DNA from: Pseudomonas sichuanensis
GTDB taxonomy: Bacteria; Pseudomonadota; Gammaproteobacteria; Pseudomonadales; Pseudomonadaceae
DNA length: 64,000 nt
Direction of reading: 5' to 3'
Assembly: GCF_003231305.1 (NCBI RefSeq)
Contig: NZ_QKVM01000001.1
Location: forward strand, 158,206 to 222,205
Positions 34,518 to 42,456 of this stretch are shown here, in pieces. The notes under the pieces are model-generated. The model worked only from the letters and a program-made list of their open reading frames with translations, was not told the DNA's origin and did no database searches. A program made the position numbers and the translations under genes. Each line of letters opens with the position of its first letter. Position 1 is the stretch's first letter.

Positions 34518-35246
34518 TTACGCTCCTTGTTGATCGTCAATGCTCATGCGGGAGCCCGTGGTCCTTACCGGTCCCTGGCTCCCTGCCGTGTTGAAGCGCG
34601 GACGCGTACGCCGCCACGCCGGATGAAAATGTCGCCAGTGCGGGTCTTGTGCGGCGGCGAGCAGTTCGTGATCGCCGCGGGTGTCGCCCCAGGCGCGCAA
34701 GCGGTATTCGGTGAGCGGGCCATACTCGGCCGTCAGGCGCAGCACCTTGTGCTCGCACCGGCAGTTGTTGCCGCTGATGCGCCCGGTCAGCCTGCCGTCG
34801 AGCACTTCCAGTTCGGTACCGATCAACTTGACCCCCAGCCGTTCGGCGAAGGGCTGCAGCACCAGTGCCGGCGATGCCGAGCACAGCGTCACCTGGGCGC
34901 CGGATGCCAGTTCGGCGGCCACCGCGTGCAGGCCGGTCGGGCGCATCAGCCGGGGCCATGCGCGCAGGCAAAACAGCTCGGCCTTGTGCGTCAACCACTG
35001 GGCCTGCACACCGGTCAGGAAGGTGCGCACAAGCTGCGCCTTGAGCTCATCGCGGCTCATGCCCCGTGCCACGTACCTGAGGCTGGGCAGGGCCATCCTC
35101 AGGAGGCGCCGCGAGAACTCGCGCTTGCCGAAGGCAAATTGCAGGAACGGCACGAAGCTGTCGTGACGGGTCAGTGTGCCGTCGAAGTCGAACACCGACA
35201 GCACCTTGGCGCCTTTCGGACCCGCTTCCAGCATGTCCAGGCTCAT
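34518..35246 (-). CDS. HAD-IB family phosphatase
   Basis: The 242-aa protein is of the SerB-like HAD-IB type. The nucleophile motif is SVFDFDGTLTRHD, motif II is VTLCSASPALVLQPFA, and the late acidic motif is AWGDTRGDHELLAAA. It would remove phosphate from a small metabolite. Its ATG shares a base with the stop of the CitE-like gene. It is one of two HAD phosphatases in the operon, consistent with sequential dephosphorylation steps in a nucleoside-like pathway. The last 40 residues are poorly conserved-looking. Confidence 0.88.
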   Translation of the reverse strand: MSLDMLEAGPKGAKVLSVFDFDGTLTRHDSFVPFLQFAFGKREFSRRLLRMALPSLRYVARGMSRDELKAQLVRTFLTGVQAQWLTHKAELFCLRAWPRLMRPTGLHAVAAELASGAQVTLCSASPALVLQPFAERLGVKLIGTELEVLDGRLTGRISGNNCRCEHKVLRLTAEYGPLTEYRLRAWGDTRGDHELLAAAQDPHWRHFHPAWRRTRPRFNTAGSQGPVRTTGSRMSIDDQQGA

Positions 35247-36193
35247 CAATGGACCTCCGCCAGGCGCATGCCGGACTCATGTGCACCGGTCTCGGCAGGC
35301 TTGATGCCGTGCCAGCGCGCGCGCTCGAGAATGTTCTGCGCCCACTTGAAATGGGTCGCCGGCTCGCACATCGCGTCGTTGTGCCTGAATACGGCCGGCG
35401 CGACATCGTTGACGATCAGCCGGGCACAATTCAGGTCCTCCAGGCTGACCCGCAGGGTGTCCTGGATCAGGCCGATCTGGTTGGGGTGGATCGCCGTCTT
35501 GCCGACCAGGCCATGGGCGATGTCCAGCTCGAGCTCTTCCTGCAAGAGGTGAGGCGATGCCAATTGCTCGAACACCGGCGCGGTCAGCGCGAAGCCTTGG
35601 GCGCCCATGACGCCGGCCAGCATGGGAATGACGTAGCTCATGGGGGTGGCGTACAGCGTGGTCGCCGGGTTGCGGCGCAAGCCCAGGCAGCCCATGAGGT
35701 CGTTGCCGCCGATGCGCAGGGCGATGATGCGCTGATCGAGGCTTTCCTTGAGCGCTTGCCCCAGTTCGGTCATGGCGCCGGGGTTGTACACGTCGGCGGT
35801 TTCCAGGGTCGGCATGAGCCGCAGCTCAGGGTTGCCGACCGCCCGTTCCCAGGTGACGAGGCTGCCCAGCGTCAGCTTTGGCACCACGAACCCATCGACA
35901 TGTTTCATCAGCGGCCAGTCATTGAGCACCGCCGCCATCCGGGCATCACGCGGCCGCACGAACAACAGCGGACCACCTTCGCTGCGCCCGCCACGGGCAT
36001 CGATCTGCTGCAGCAGGGTGCGCAGGTTGGCCAATGCACTGTCCACGTCGATCTGAGCCACGGCATCTTCTAGGCAGACCACCAGCGAGCGCAGCTCGGG
36101 GAAGCGAATGCCGTACACCACCTCGAGAATGTCGGACCGCGTAGCGGGCATGTACAAAGTGGCGCCCAGCGCATACGGCGAAATCCTTTTCAT
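35246..36193 (-). CDS. HpcH/HpaI-CitE-like C-C lyase of the Ter metabolic module
   Basis: The 315-aa TIM-barrel protein resembles CitE and HpcH lyases, with RSLVVCLEDAVAQIDVDSAL, LFVRPRDARM, GFVVPKLTLGS, LMPTLETADVYN and GKTAIHPNQIGLIQDTL. The Arg and acidic residues that bind magnesium and an acyl or keto-acid substrate are present. CitE-like enzymes are a fixed part of the Ter-linked biosynthetic clusters. ATG 36193 overlaps the previous stop by 4 bases. The real substrate is unknown. Confidence 0.88.
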   Translation of the reverse strand: MKRISPYALGATLYMPATRSDILEVVYGIRFPELRSLVVCLEDAVAQIDVDSALANLRTLLQQIDARGGRSEGGPLLFVRPRDARMAAVLNDWPLMKHVDGFVVPKLTLGSLVTWERAVGNPELRLMPTLETADVYNPGAMTELGQALKESLDQRIIALRIGGNDLMGCLGLRRNPATTLYATPMSYVIPMLAGVMGAQGFALTAPVFEQLASPHLLQEELELDIAHGLVGKTAIHPNQIGLIQDTLRVSLEDLNCARLIVNDVAPAVFRHNDAMCEPATHFKWAQNILERARWHGIKPAETGAHESGMRLAEVH

Positions 36194-37278
36194 CGGTTGA
36201 CGCTCCGAATGATGGTGACCGCACGATAGGGGCCGAGCTGCTCGCCGCACGCTTCGACGGTGATTCCCGCGCGCTCGGTCAGGTGCAACAGCAACTGCAC
36301 GTCGCGGTCGTCGCGGTCGCGCACCAGCACATGGTCGGGGACGCGGCGCAAGACAGCGCGCGTCGCTTCCGCAATGCCCGGTTTTACCCGATTCAGGTTA
36401 CCGATCTGAAAACGTGCCGCGAGATCACGCACCACCTCGCTAGCCTGCGCCTGCAAATGCTGCCGCGCCTCGAGACTCCAGGGAGCGACCGGGGCCACCT
36501 CGGCCAGGCGACCGCGCTCGTGTTCGATCTGCTCGATGAAGCTACGCGTAACGTCATGCTCGCTCAGGTGGTCGTAGACCACGCAACCGTGCAGACCACG
36601 ATCGGTGGGCCAGATCGAACGAGACACCAGGCCCGAGACCGTGGCGCCCAGGATGCCGGACGGGATGATCCAGTCCTCCGCCGAGGCGGCCATCCAGGCC
36701 TGGCCGCAAGGGTCGGCCAGCACAACCAGGCGAGGCTCGCCCTGGAAGCGTATGTCGCGGGCCAAGGTACGACGCAGTTCGCCCGCGATCGCCCCCTTGC
36801 CGGTCCAGCCATCGACGAAGACGATGTTCTGCGCACCATGGCGCTGGATGACCATCTCCAGTGCCACGTGATCAATGCCGCGATCACGGACGATACTGAC
36901 GCCGTAGTGGTGAGCGTCACGCCCCAGCCCGACCAGTGCGCGGCGCAACAAGACGCCCAGAGGCAGGCCAGCACGCACGAACGAAACCAGCGCGATGCTT
37001 GGGCCGGTACAGGCGATGTCCAGTGCCTGAGCCAACGCCTGCACCTCGGCCGCCATGCGCCGGCCATTCTGCGCCAGGGCCTTGGCGTAAAGCCCCATGT
37101 GCACCTCATCCGGGGCATGCTCCTGGCTGATCATTTCGGAGTAGTGCTTCTGATTGGATTGAATCAGCCGCTCCTTCTCAGCCACGTCGGTTACCTGCAA
37201 CTGCATCGGGCGCAGCAGAAAATGCACGTCGTCGGGCGCATAGCTGCCGCTGCCGACCGTGCCCATTGCCTCAGTCAT
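36190..37278 (-). CDS. StiP-type PRTase-like protein with C-terminal PELOTA-like domain
   Basis: The 362-aa protein matches the family labelled cysteine protease StiP in databases, later recognised as a phosphoribosyltransferase-like fold. The PRPP-loop-like segment is NIVFVDGWTGKGAIAGEL, and other marks are YSEMISQEHAPDEVHMGLY and LADPCGQAWMAASAEDWI. From about residue 270 a small domain (VPDHVLVRDRDDRDVQLLLH) fits the PELOTA RNA-binding unit. It probably handles a ribose-phosphate intermediate. It overlaps the HAD gene by 8 bases. Confidence 0.87.
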   Translation of the reverse strand: MTEAMGTVGSGSYAPDDVHFLLRPMQLQVTDVAEKERLIQSNQKHYSEMISQEHAPDEVHMGLYAKALAQNGRRMAAEVQALAQALDIACTGPSIALVSFVRAGLPLGVLLRRALVGLGRDAHHYGVSIVRDRGIDHVALEMVIQRHGAQNIVFVDGWTGKGAIAGELRRTLARDIRFQGEPRLVVLADPCGQAWMAASAEDWIIPSGILGATVSGLVSRSIWPTDRGLHGCVVYDHLSEHDVTRSFIEQIEHERGRLAEVAPVAPWSLEARQHLQAQASEVVRDLAARFQIGNLNRVKPGIAEATRAVLRRVPDHVLVRDRDDRDVQLLLHLTERAGITVEACGEQLGPYRAVTIIRSVNR

Positions 37279-38029
37279 TCAGCAACCCCTCGACCGCACC
37301 GGCCAACTGGCTGCGGGCGGGTGTTGCCCACAGATGACAGAGGTTCATGAAGCCCAGGTCAGTGATGCTGTCACCGAAACCCAGCACCGGGCGCTCGCCG
37401 TGCCGGGCGCGATCACGGCGCAGCCACTCCTCCACTGCCAGGCGCTTGCTCAGGCCTTGCGGCAGGAATGCCAGGTTGTTGCCGTTGCCGTGTACATGCA
37501 TGCCCTCCAACAGCCCGCGTCGGCGAACTTCGGCCAACACCGTGGCCAATACCGCGTCATCGGCCCCGTTGTGCTTGGTCACCACGTAATGGCGCAGGTC
37601 GTTCTCCTCCACCACCCAGCCCCGCAGGGAGAAGCCAAGCGACTCTCCGATCGCCAGGGTGGTCTCGCTCAGTGTGTGCAGGCGCTCCTGGAATGGGGCC
37701 AGTGCGTCGGCCATGACCCCATGCCAGTCGCTGTCCAACTGCCCCTGGCCACCCAGCATGGTGCCGCCGTGGGAACAGATCGCCCCGAGGCTGAACGGCA
37801 GGCGCACCCGGCTATAGGCCTCGACGCTGCGTGCGGTGACCGGTACCACATCGGCTGAACCGAGCAGCCAGTCGACCAGCGCCTGCTGCACCGGGGTCAT
37901 GAAGCCGTTGGGCTGACCGTTCACATCCAGTGTCGCCACCGCCCTGGCAACGCCTTCGGGCATCTTGCGGGCGGTCTGGAACAGGGTGTCGTCGAGATCG
38001 ACGAACACCAGTGGGCGCTTAGTGCTCAT
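37271..38029 (-). CDS. HAD family hydrolase (Cof/sucrose-phosphatase-like)
   Basis: The 252-aa HAD phosphatase has the nucleophile motif PLVFVDLDDTLFQTARKM, a C2-type cap, and the magnesium motif VLGFGDSITDLGFMNLC. It is the second phosphatase of the Ter metabolic block and overlaps both neighbours by about 10 bases, so it is clearly in the same operon. Confidence 0.9.
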   Translation of the reverse strand: MSTKRPLVFVDLDDTLFQTARKMPEGVARAVATLDVNGQPNGFMTPVQQALVDWLLGSADVVPVTARSVEAYSRVRLPFSLGAICSHGGTMLGGQGQLDSDWHGVMADALAPFQERLHTLSETTLAIGESLGFSLRGWVVEENDLRHYVVTKHNGADDAVLATVLAEVRRRGLLEGMHVHGNGNNLAFLPQGLSKRLAVEEWLRRDRARHGERPVLGFGDSITDLGFMNLCHLWATPARSQLAGAVEGLLND

Positions 38030-39146
38030 CGACGATGACCTCCGCGCCCAGCGCCTCGATCAGTTGCGCGCAGACCGCCGGGGCCGGTGTTTCCGAGCAG
38101 ATGAGCACCCGGTCGAACTGACCGGGGCGCACGTTGTAAAGGAAATTGGGGATCCCCAGGCCGTAGTTGTCCGAGAACGACAAGGCATGGCCAATGGCAT
38201 GGCCGAGGGCAATCGGCGATCGGCTGGTCGAGCTGAAGTGCACGTTCGCACCCGCACGCTCCAGGCGCTCGGCCAGAAGAAACGGCCGCCAGACGAACTC
38301 GCTGGTGCCGATCACGATGACTTTCTCGCCAGGACGAACCTGCAACCCGGGAGCCAAGGTATCCTCGACGTGGCGAACCCCAAGCCGCCCCCAGTCGCCT
38401 TTGGGCGACAGCGGCCACGCACCGATGGAAACGGCGGCGACATCCGGCATGTCCGGTAGCGGGGCCGTCGGATCTTCGTGGAACGCATAGCTGCCCTCGA
38501 GCAGCGAGACCGAACTGGCCCGGCTGCCGATGGCCCGGCCGACCGCTCCGGCCGACCAGTCGGTCAGCACGCAGGTGACCACGCGCTCCAACTGGTGCAG
38601 ACCGGCGTCCAGCAGTGCCTGGTAGAGATTGATGAACGTCTTGCCGGTCGACGCCTCGTCATCCACCAGGATCAACGAACGAGCCTGCAGCATCAGCTGA
38701 CGGGTTTCGGGGTCGGTCGGCAAATGGATCAGATGGGCGCTGGCGTGACTGTGCTCCTCCTCGAACCTTGCGAACAGCTCGGTACCGAGGGGGTGTCGCG
38801 TGCTGGTGATATAGACGCAATCGCTGCGTTTGGCACTGTAGGCCCGATGCACGCCGGCCCCCAGGCCGACAGCGGTTTCTGCCATGCCGATGACCAGCAC
38901 CGGGCCCGGCAGATCATCGGGGATCTCCGCCGCCAGGCTGTCGAAGCCGGCGGCCATCACGGCGGGGCGCACCGGTATGTGACGCCCCAGTACCTTGGAA
39001 ACGAACAGGAAAGCCCGTTTGGGATTGCGGCGCTCGGCGAAGCCGAACAGCTCGGCCGCAGGCAGGACGGTGTCCTCGATCTTGACCTCAAGCACACCGC
39101 GCTTGAGTTGTACGCACAGGGAGGTGGGTACTACGTTGCTTTCCAT
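38019..39146 (-). CDS. Phosphoribosyltransferase with TRSP domain
   Basis: The 375-aa protein has a PRTase domain in the first about 240 residues with a PRPP loop RSLILVDDEASTGKTFINL. A C-terminal TRSP domain carries the signature TSRSPIALG and the segment VIGTSEFVWRPFLLAERLE. PRTase-TRSP proteins occur almost only in Ter-linked clusters, where they are predicted to form an N-glycosidic bond to a ribose phosphate. ATG 39146 is used; a TTG lies one codon earlier. A 70-base gap separates it from the protease gene upstream. Confidence 0.9.
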   Translation of the reverse strand: MESNVVPTSLCVQLKRGVLEVKIEDTVLPAAELFGFAERRNPKRAFLFVSKVLGRHIPVRPAVMAAGFDSLAAEIPDDLPGPVLVIGMAETAVGLGAGVHRAYSAKRSDCVYITSTRHPLGTELFARFEEEHSHASAHLIHLPTDPETRQLMLQARSLILVDDEASTGKTFINLYQALLDAGLHQLERVVTCVLTDWSAGAVGRAIGSRASSVSLLEGSYAFHEDPTAPLPDMPDVAAVSIGAWPLSPKGDWGRLGVRHVEDTLAPGLQVRPGEKVIVIGTSEFVWRPFLLAERLERAGANVHFSSTSRSPIALGHAIGHALSFSDNYGLGIPNFLYNVRPGQFDRVLICSETPAPAVCAQLIEALGAEVIVDEH

Positions 39147-39216
39147 CAATGGCTTCCTAGTCCGATGCCGAGCCGAGGCCCCGCACCTAATCCTGATGTT
39201 TCAATTCAATGGGGTA

Positions 39217-40356
39217 TTAAGGGTTGCGCGCCTCAATCTTCCACAACGACTGCTGGCCCTCCCTGGCCAGCTGTGCGGTTGTGAAGGACTGCCCTGTCGG
39301 GTTGCGGGCAACCGTGATGCCGCAGGCATCGAGAAATGCCAGGGCAAGCCCGGCCTTGACGGCAAAATTCATGTTCTGTGCATCAGGGACGGTGGAAGTC
39401 ACCATCCCCACTACCGTGCCGGAACTGTCGAACAGCGGGCTGCCGCTCGAGCCCGGCTGGATCGGGGCGGTGAACTGCAGCAGGCTGGCATCGTTATGCA
39501 GCCCGAACAGTGCCGAAACACCGCCTTGGGTTACGTGCATGCCTCCGCCGGCAAACCCCGCCATGGGGAAACCGAGCGTGACCACGGTTTCACCCAGGTC
39601 GCAGCCTTGCCCGTCACGGAAATTCACCGGTTTGAACGGCGGCGCACCCTGGATGCGCAGCAGTGCCAGGTCGTTGCGTGCATCTACGACCACGGGGTCG
39701 GCCTTGTGGCGGCCGTCGAAGGAAGCGATGTGGATTTCCTGCATGCCCTCTATGACATGGGCGCAGGTCAGGATGTGCGTATTGGTCACGGCGAAACCCG
39801 TGCCGGTGGCACTGCCGCAGGCGCGATTGGAACCGCCGTTGCCGGGACCTCGGAGGGGGTGGCTATCGTCGATGGACAGCCCGATTCTGCGGCCCAGGGC
39901 CGAGAGTCCGTAGGCGGAGCCTTCCGCCAATGCGCGGAATTTCCACTGCTGATTGCGGCAGTAGAATTCGCCGATGATAAGCGCTGACTCACCGTGATCG
40001 GCGAGCTCGGGTGTGAATTCGATCTGGTTGTCGATCTGCAGCCGAAGTGATCTCAGCTCGCTGACCGGCCCTGCCGCAGAAAAGGTGTAGACCACCAGCA
40101 GCACCCGATCGGCACCTGCCGGCAGTTTGCCAAGGTCAAGCTTGCAGCCAATCCGTTCCTGGCTGCCGCTCCACTCCATCCACGGCAGCTCGACCTGGAA
40201 CAGGGCGGCATCACCCTTGGGCAGGCGCTTGTCGTCCACGGGCAGCAATGCGCAAGCCGCATACTCGCCGAACGCCGTGGTGTTGCCACATTCCAGTGAC
40301 CAAGAGCACTGAACGGCCCCCAGTGGGGTGTTCGCGCCAGGCGCCAGCACCATCAT
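39217..40356 (-). CDS. TerD domain fused to trypsin-like serine protease
   Basis: Residues 1 to about 160 form a TerD-type domain (MVLAPGANTPLGAVQ, ALIIGEFYCRNQQWKFRAL). Residues 180-365 form an S1 protease of DegP-like type with the full triad: His200 in ILTCAHVIEG, Asp229 in VDARNDLALLRI and Ser304 in QPGSSGSPLFD. There is no signal sequence and no PDZ domain, so it is cytosolic. AAGGAG stands 10 bases ahead of ATG 40356. It sits second in the Ter operon. TerD could target the protease to the TerC complex or switch it on with calcium. Confidence 0.9.
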   Translation of the reverse strand: MMVLAPGANTPLGAVQCSWSLECGNTTAFGEYAACALLPVDDKRLPKGDAALFQVELPWMEWSGSQERIGCKLDLGKLPAGADRVLLVVYTFSAAGPVSELRSLRLQIDNQIEFTPELADHGESALIIGEFYCRNQQWKFRALAEGSAYGLSALGRRIGLSIDDSHPLRGPGNGGSNRACGSATGTGFAVTNTHILTCAHVIEGMQEIHIASFDGRHKADPVVVDARNDLALLRIQGAPPFKPVNFRDGQGCDLGETVVTLGFPMAGFAGGGMHVTQGGVSALFGLHNDASLLQFTAPIQPGSSGSPLFDSSGTVVGMVTSTVPDAQNMNFAVKAGLALAFLDACGITVARNPTGQSFTTAQLAREGQQSLWKIEARNP

Positions 40357-40429
40357 CCTTGATTCGCTCCTTGGATCTCTATCCATGCCACCAAGGCCAA
40401 ATTGTAACAACTTGGCCGGCGTTTTAATA

Positions 40430-41428
40430 TCAGCTTGCCATATCCACCGCAACCGTCACCGGTTTCACCCTGACATCCGGCCGCCATTCACTCACCGGCT
40501 CCGCCAAACCCATGCGCCGGGTAGCGAAGATGCCGGGCAGATTGACGCCCGCCAGGCGGGTGTAACCTATCCCCCCCGAATAACGCGGATTGATCTCGAG
40601 CAAATGGGGAATACCGCGGGCATCGTCCCGGGTCTGGACATTGATCAACCCATCGCAGCGGAAATGCCTGGCTGCTTGCAGTGCGAGCTCGACTGCGGCG
40701 CCGTCACGCTCGAAGCACTGATAAAGGCCTTGCTTGCGCCGGCCGACGTAAGCCACGGGGCGCCCGGACTCGCACACCATGTCGATGGAGCACTCGCTGC
40801 CCGGCATGTAGGGCATCACCAGCATAGGCGGCCGCTCGGCACCTGCTCGGTAGGCGCGCAGGTAGGTCTGGAAGTCCACTTCACGGGCATCTGGATTGGC
40901 AAAGCAACGGAACGGATCAGCGCCATCCTTGAAGCGCCAGAACCCTTGCCCATAAATGCCCACGGCAGGCTTCACACAGACCTCGCCACCGGCACGCAAG
41001 CGCTCATAGGCCTCGCTCAGCGCCTCACCATCCAGCACGGTGATAGCCGGAACGCAGGCCAGCCCCGCACGCTCGGCTTCGGCGGTGAATCGGCTCTTGT
41101 CATCAACCAGGTCAAAGGTTTGCAGCGACAGACCGCCGGTGACCAGATCCAGGCCATGGGCCTCGAATCGCTGTCGCTGGGCTTCGAAGACACGGCCCTC
41201 GCGGCCGGCAACGACAACCTTGATGCCCTGGCTGACGGCCGTCTCGATGACCCAGTTGAGCCGCGCTTCGGCATCCACCGGCTCCATGAGACTGACATCT
41301 GCTCCGCCGGTGACTTCTGGCCGGCTCTGCCTATGAGAGGCAAAGACCCGCACCTGGGATGCGAGCGCTTGCTTGGCCCCAGCAACGACATCACGTTGAC
41401 TCGACTGCCCTTCCAGAAACCAGATCAC
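40430..41428 (-). CDS. ATP-grasp ligase of the Ter metabolic module
   Basis: The 332-aa protein is an ATP-grasp enzyme (RFTAEAERAGLACVPAITVL, GEVCVKPAVGIYGQGFW, PMLVMPYMPGSECSIDMV, and the metal-site HLLEINPRYSGGIGYT). It would join a carboxylate to an amine or similar via an acyl phosphate. I place the start at GTG 41428 (MIWFLEGQSSQ), 7 bases after AGGGA. The frame is open to 41563, but the extra 45 codons are Pro/Arg-rich and not family-like. It is the first gene of the operon. Confidence 0.87.
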   Translation of the reverse strand: MIWFLEGQSSQRDVVAGAKQALASQVRVFASHRQSRPEVTGGADVSLMEPVDAEARLNWVIETAVSQGIKVVVAGREGRVFEAQRQRFEAHGLDLVTGGLSLQTFDLVDDKSRFTAEAERAGLACVPAITVLDGEALSEAYERLRAGGEVCVKPAVGIYGQGFWRFKDGADPFRCFANPDAREVDFQTYLRAYRAGAERPPMLVMPYMPGSECSIDMVCESGRPVAYVGRRKQGLYQCFERDGAAVELALQAARHFRCDGLINVQTRDDARGIPHLLEINPRYSGGIGYTRLAGVNLPGIFATRRMGLAEPVSEWRPDVRVKPVTVAVDMAS

Positions 41429-41716
41429 CGATTCATCCCTAAACTTAGTTGACGAGCTCCGGCAACGACTGGGTTGCGGAGGTCCATTCCATGCAACGTC
41501 AAAACGCGGTGAGGTGGTCGCCCCCGGCCTTTCCACCACCATTCCGGGGAAAGACTGGCGCATGATAGCCGCCCTTCGAAGTCGAAGAGGTTACCAAGCC
41601 AATTCCGCGTGTTTCAAATCGACAATTGCCAATGGCTCGAGGCGCGCACAGCAGGGCTGGCACATCGCTCGCGGGTAACTCGGGCCCATTAAAACCAAAG
41701 GCAACTTTTCAACCGA
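41429..41716. other. Upstream region of the Ter operon
   Basis: About 290 bases with no gene. It must hold the promoter of the 13-gene operon. A TATCAT at about 41568-41573 on the minus strand is a possible -10 but lacks a good -35. I see no clear operator. Confidence 0.35.
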
Positions 41717-41749
41717 CAAAAGAAAAAGGGCATCTCTTTCGAGATGCCC
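41717..41749 (-). terminator. Terminator of the tRNA operon
   Basis: On the minus strand GGGCATCTC and GAGATGCCC form a nine-base stem with a four-base loop, followed by TTTTTCTTTT. It is 9 bases after tRNA-Lys. Confidence 0.92.
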
Positions 41750-41757
41750 TCTTTACA

Positions 41758-41833
41758 TGGTGGGTCGTGTAGGATTCGAACCTACGACCAATTGGTTAAA
41801 AGCCAACTGCTCTACCAACTGAGCTAACGACCC
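41758..41833 (-). tRNA. tRNA-Lys (anticodon TTT)
   Basis: The 76-base gene has an encoded CCA, acceptor stem GGGTCGT, D arm AGCTCAGTTGGTAGAGC, anticodon loop CTTTTAA and T arm GGTTCGAATCC. It is third in the operon. Confidence 0.97.
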
Positions 41834-41839
41834 TGAAAA

Positions 41840-41916
41840 TGGTCGGGGTGAGGGGATTCGAACTCCTGACATCCTGCTCCCAAAGCAGGCGCGCTACCGG
41901 ACTGCGCTACACCCCG
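41840..41916 (-). tRNA. tRNA-Pro (anticodon TGG)
   Basis: The 77-base gene has an encoded CCA, acceptor stem CGGGGTG, anticodon loop TTTGGGA and T arm AGTTCGAATCC. It is second in the operon, 6 bases before tRNA-Lys. Confidence 0.96.
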
Positions 41917-41920
41917 AGAT

Positions 41921-41996
41921 TGGCTCCGCGACCTGGACTCGAACCAGGGACCCAATGATTAACAGTCATTTGCTCTACCGACTGAGCTATCGCGGA
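41921..41996 (-). tRNA. tRNA-Asn (anticodon GTT)
   Basis: The 76-base gene has an encoded CCA, acceptor stem TCCGCGA, anticodon loop CTGTTAA and T arm GGTTCGAGTCC. It is first in the operon. Confidence 0.97.
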
Positions 41997-42083
41997 ACTG
42001 AACTTCGGTACAACTCCGAAGACTGTGTTCGCTTCGGACCCTTTAGCTTCGCTGCTTTCGCTTTGTCGCTGCTGAGGCCGGCT

Positions 42084-42111
42084 ATTCTACATTCTTCGTT
42101 TTGCTTGTCAA
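42084..42111 (-). promoter_or_regulatory. Proximal promoter of the tRNA operon
   Basis: On the minus strand TTGACA and TAGAAT are separated by 16 bases and followed by a GC-rich discriminator (GCCGGCC), typical of stable RNA promoters under stringent control. It lies 88 bases upstream of tRNA-Asn. Confidence 0.8.
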
Positions 42112-42202
42112 CCCCTTTTTTTCATTCAACTTACTGATTTGTAAGTTGTTTTGCGGTCACCGGTGTTGCTGGTGATTCGCTTAGTGGCTGACAACGCGGC
42201 GT

Positions 42203-42231
42203 ATATTAGGGGCACTCCCTTTTCCTGGCAA
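42203..42231 (-). promoter_or_regulatory. Distal promoter of the tRNA operon
   Basis: On the minus strand TTGCCA and TAATAT are separated by 17 bases and followed by the GC-rich ACGCCGCG. It lies 119 bases upstream of the proximal promoter. Confidence 0.6.
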
Positions 42232-42302
42232 GCGTTTTTTTCAAAAATTTCAGCAAGTTATGAAAAAAGGTCGGGAAGACCCGATTTTGCTGGGCCGGCG
42301 CC

Positions 42303-42398
42303 GGCCCCATCGCGGGGCAAGCCCGCTCCCACAAGCCTCTAACAGGGTCTGAGAACCACGCAATACCTCTAGGAGCGGGCTTGCCCCGCGAAGAGGCC
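42303..42398. repeat. Inverted REP pair downstream of clpB
   Basis: ATCGCGGGGCAAGCCCGCTC and GAGCGGGCTTGCCCCGCG face each other over about 45 bases, between the tRNA promoters and the clpB terminator. Confidence 0.85.
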
Positions 42399-42413
42399 CG
42401 CACAGAAATACAT

Positions 42414-42440
42414 AAAAAAAGCCCCGCTTTCGCGGGGCTC
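42414..42440 (-). terminator. Terminator of clpB
   Basis: On the minus strand GCCCCGC and GCGGGGC form a stem with a four-base loop, followed by seven T. It is 17 bases after the clpB stop. Confidence 0.92.
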
Positions 42441-42456
42441 TGCATTTCAACAGTGA

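Noticed and set aside
26711..41833. ter locus as an element inserted at tRNA-Lys
   Set aside because: No direct repeat of the tRNA-Lys 3' end occurs near the other boundary at 26.7-27.6 kb and no recombinase is encoded. The block may still be an insertion relative to other strains, but by homologous exchange.
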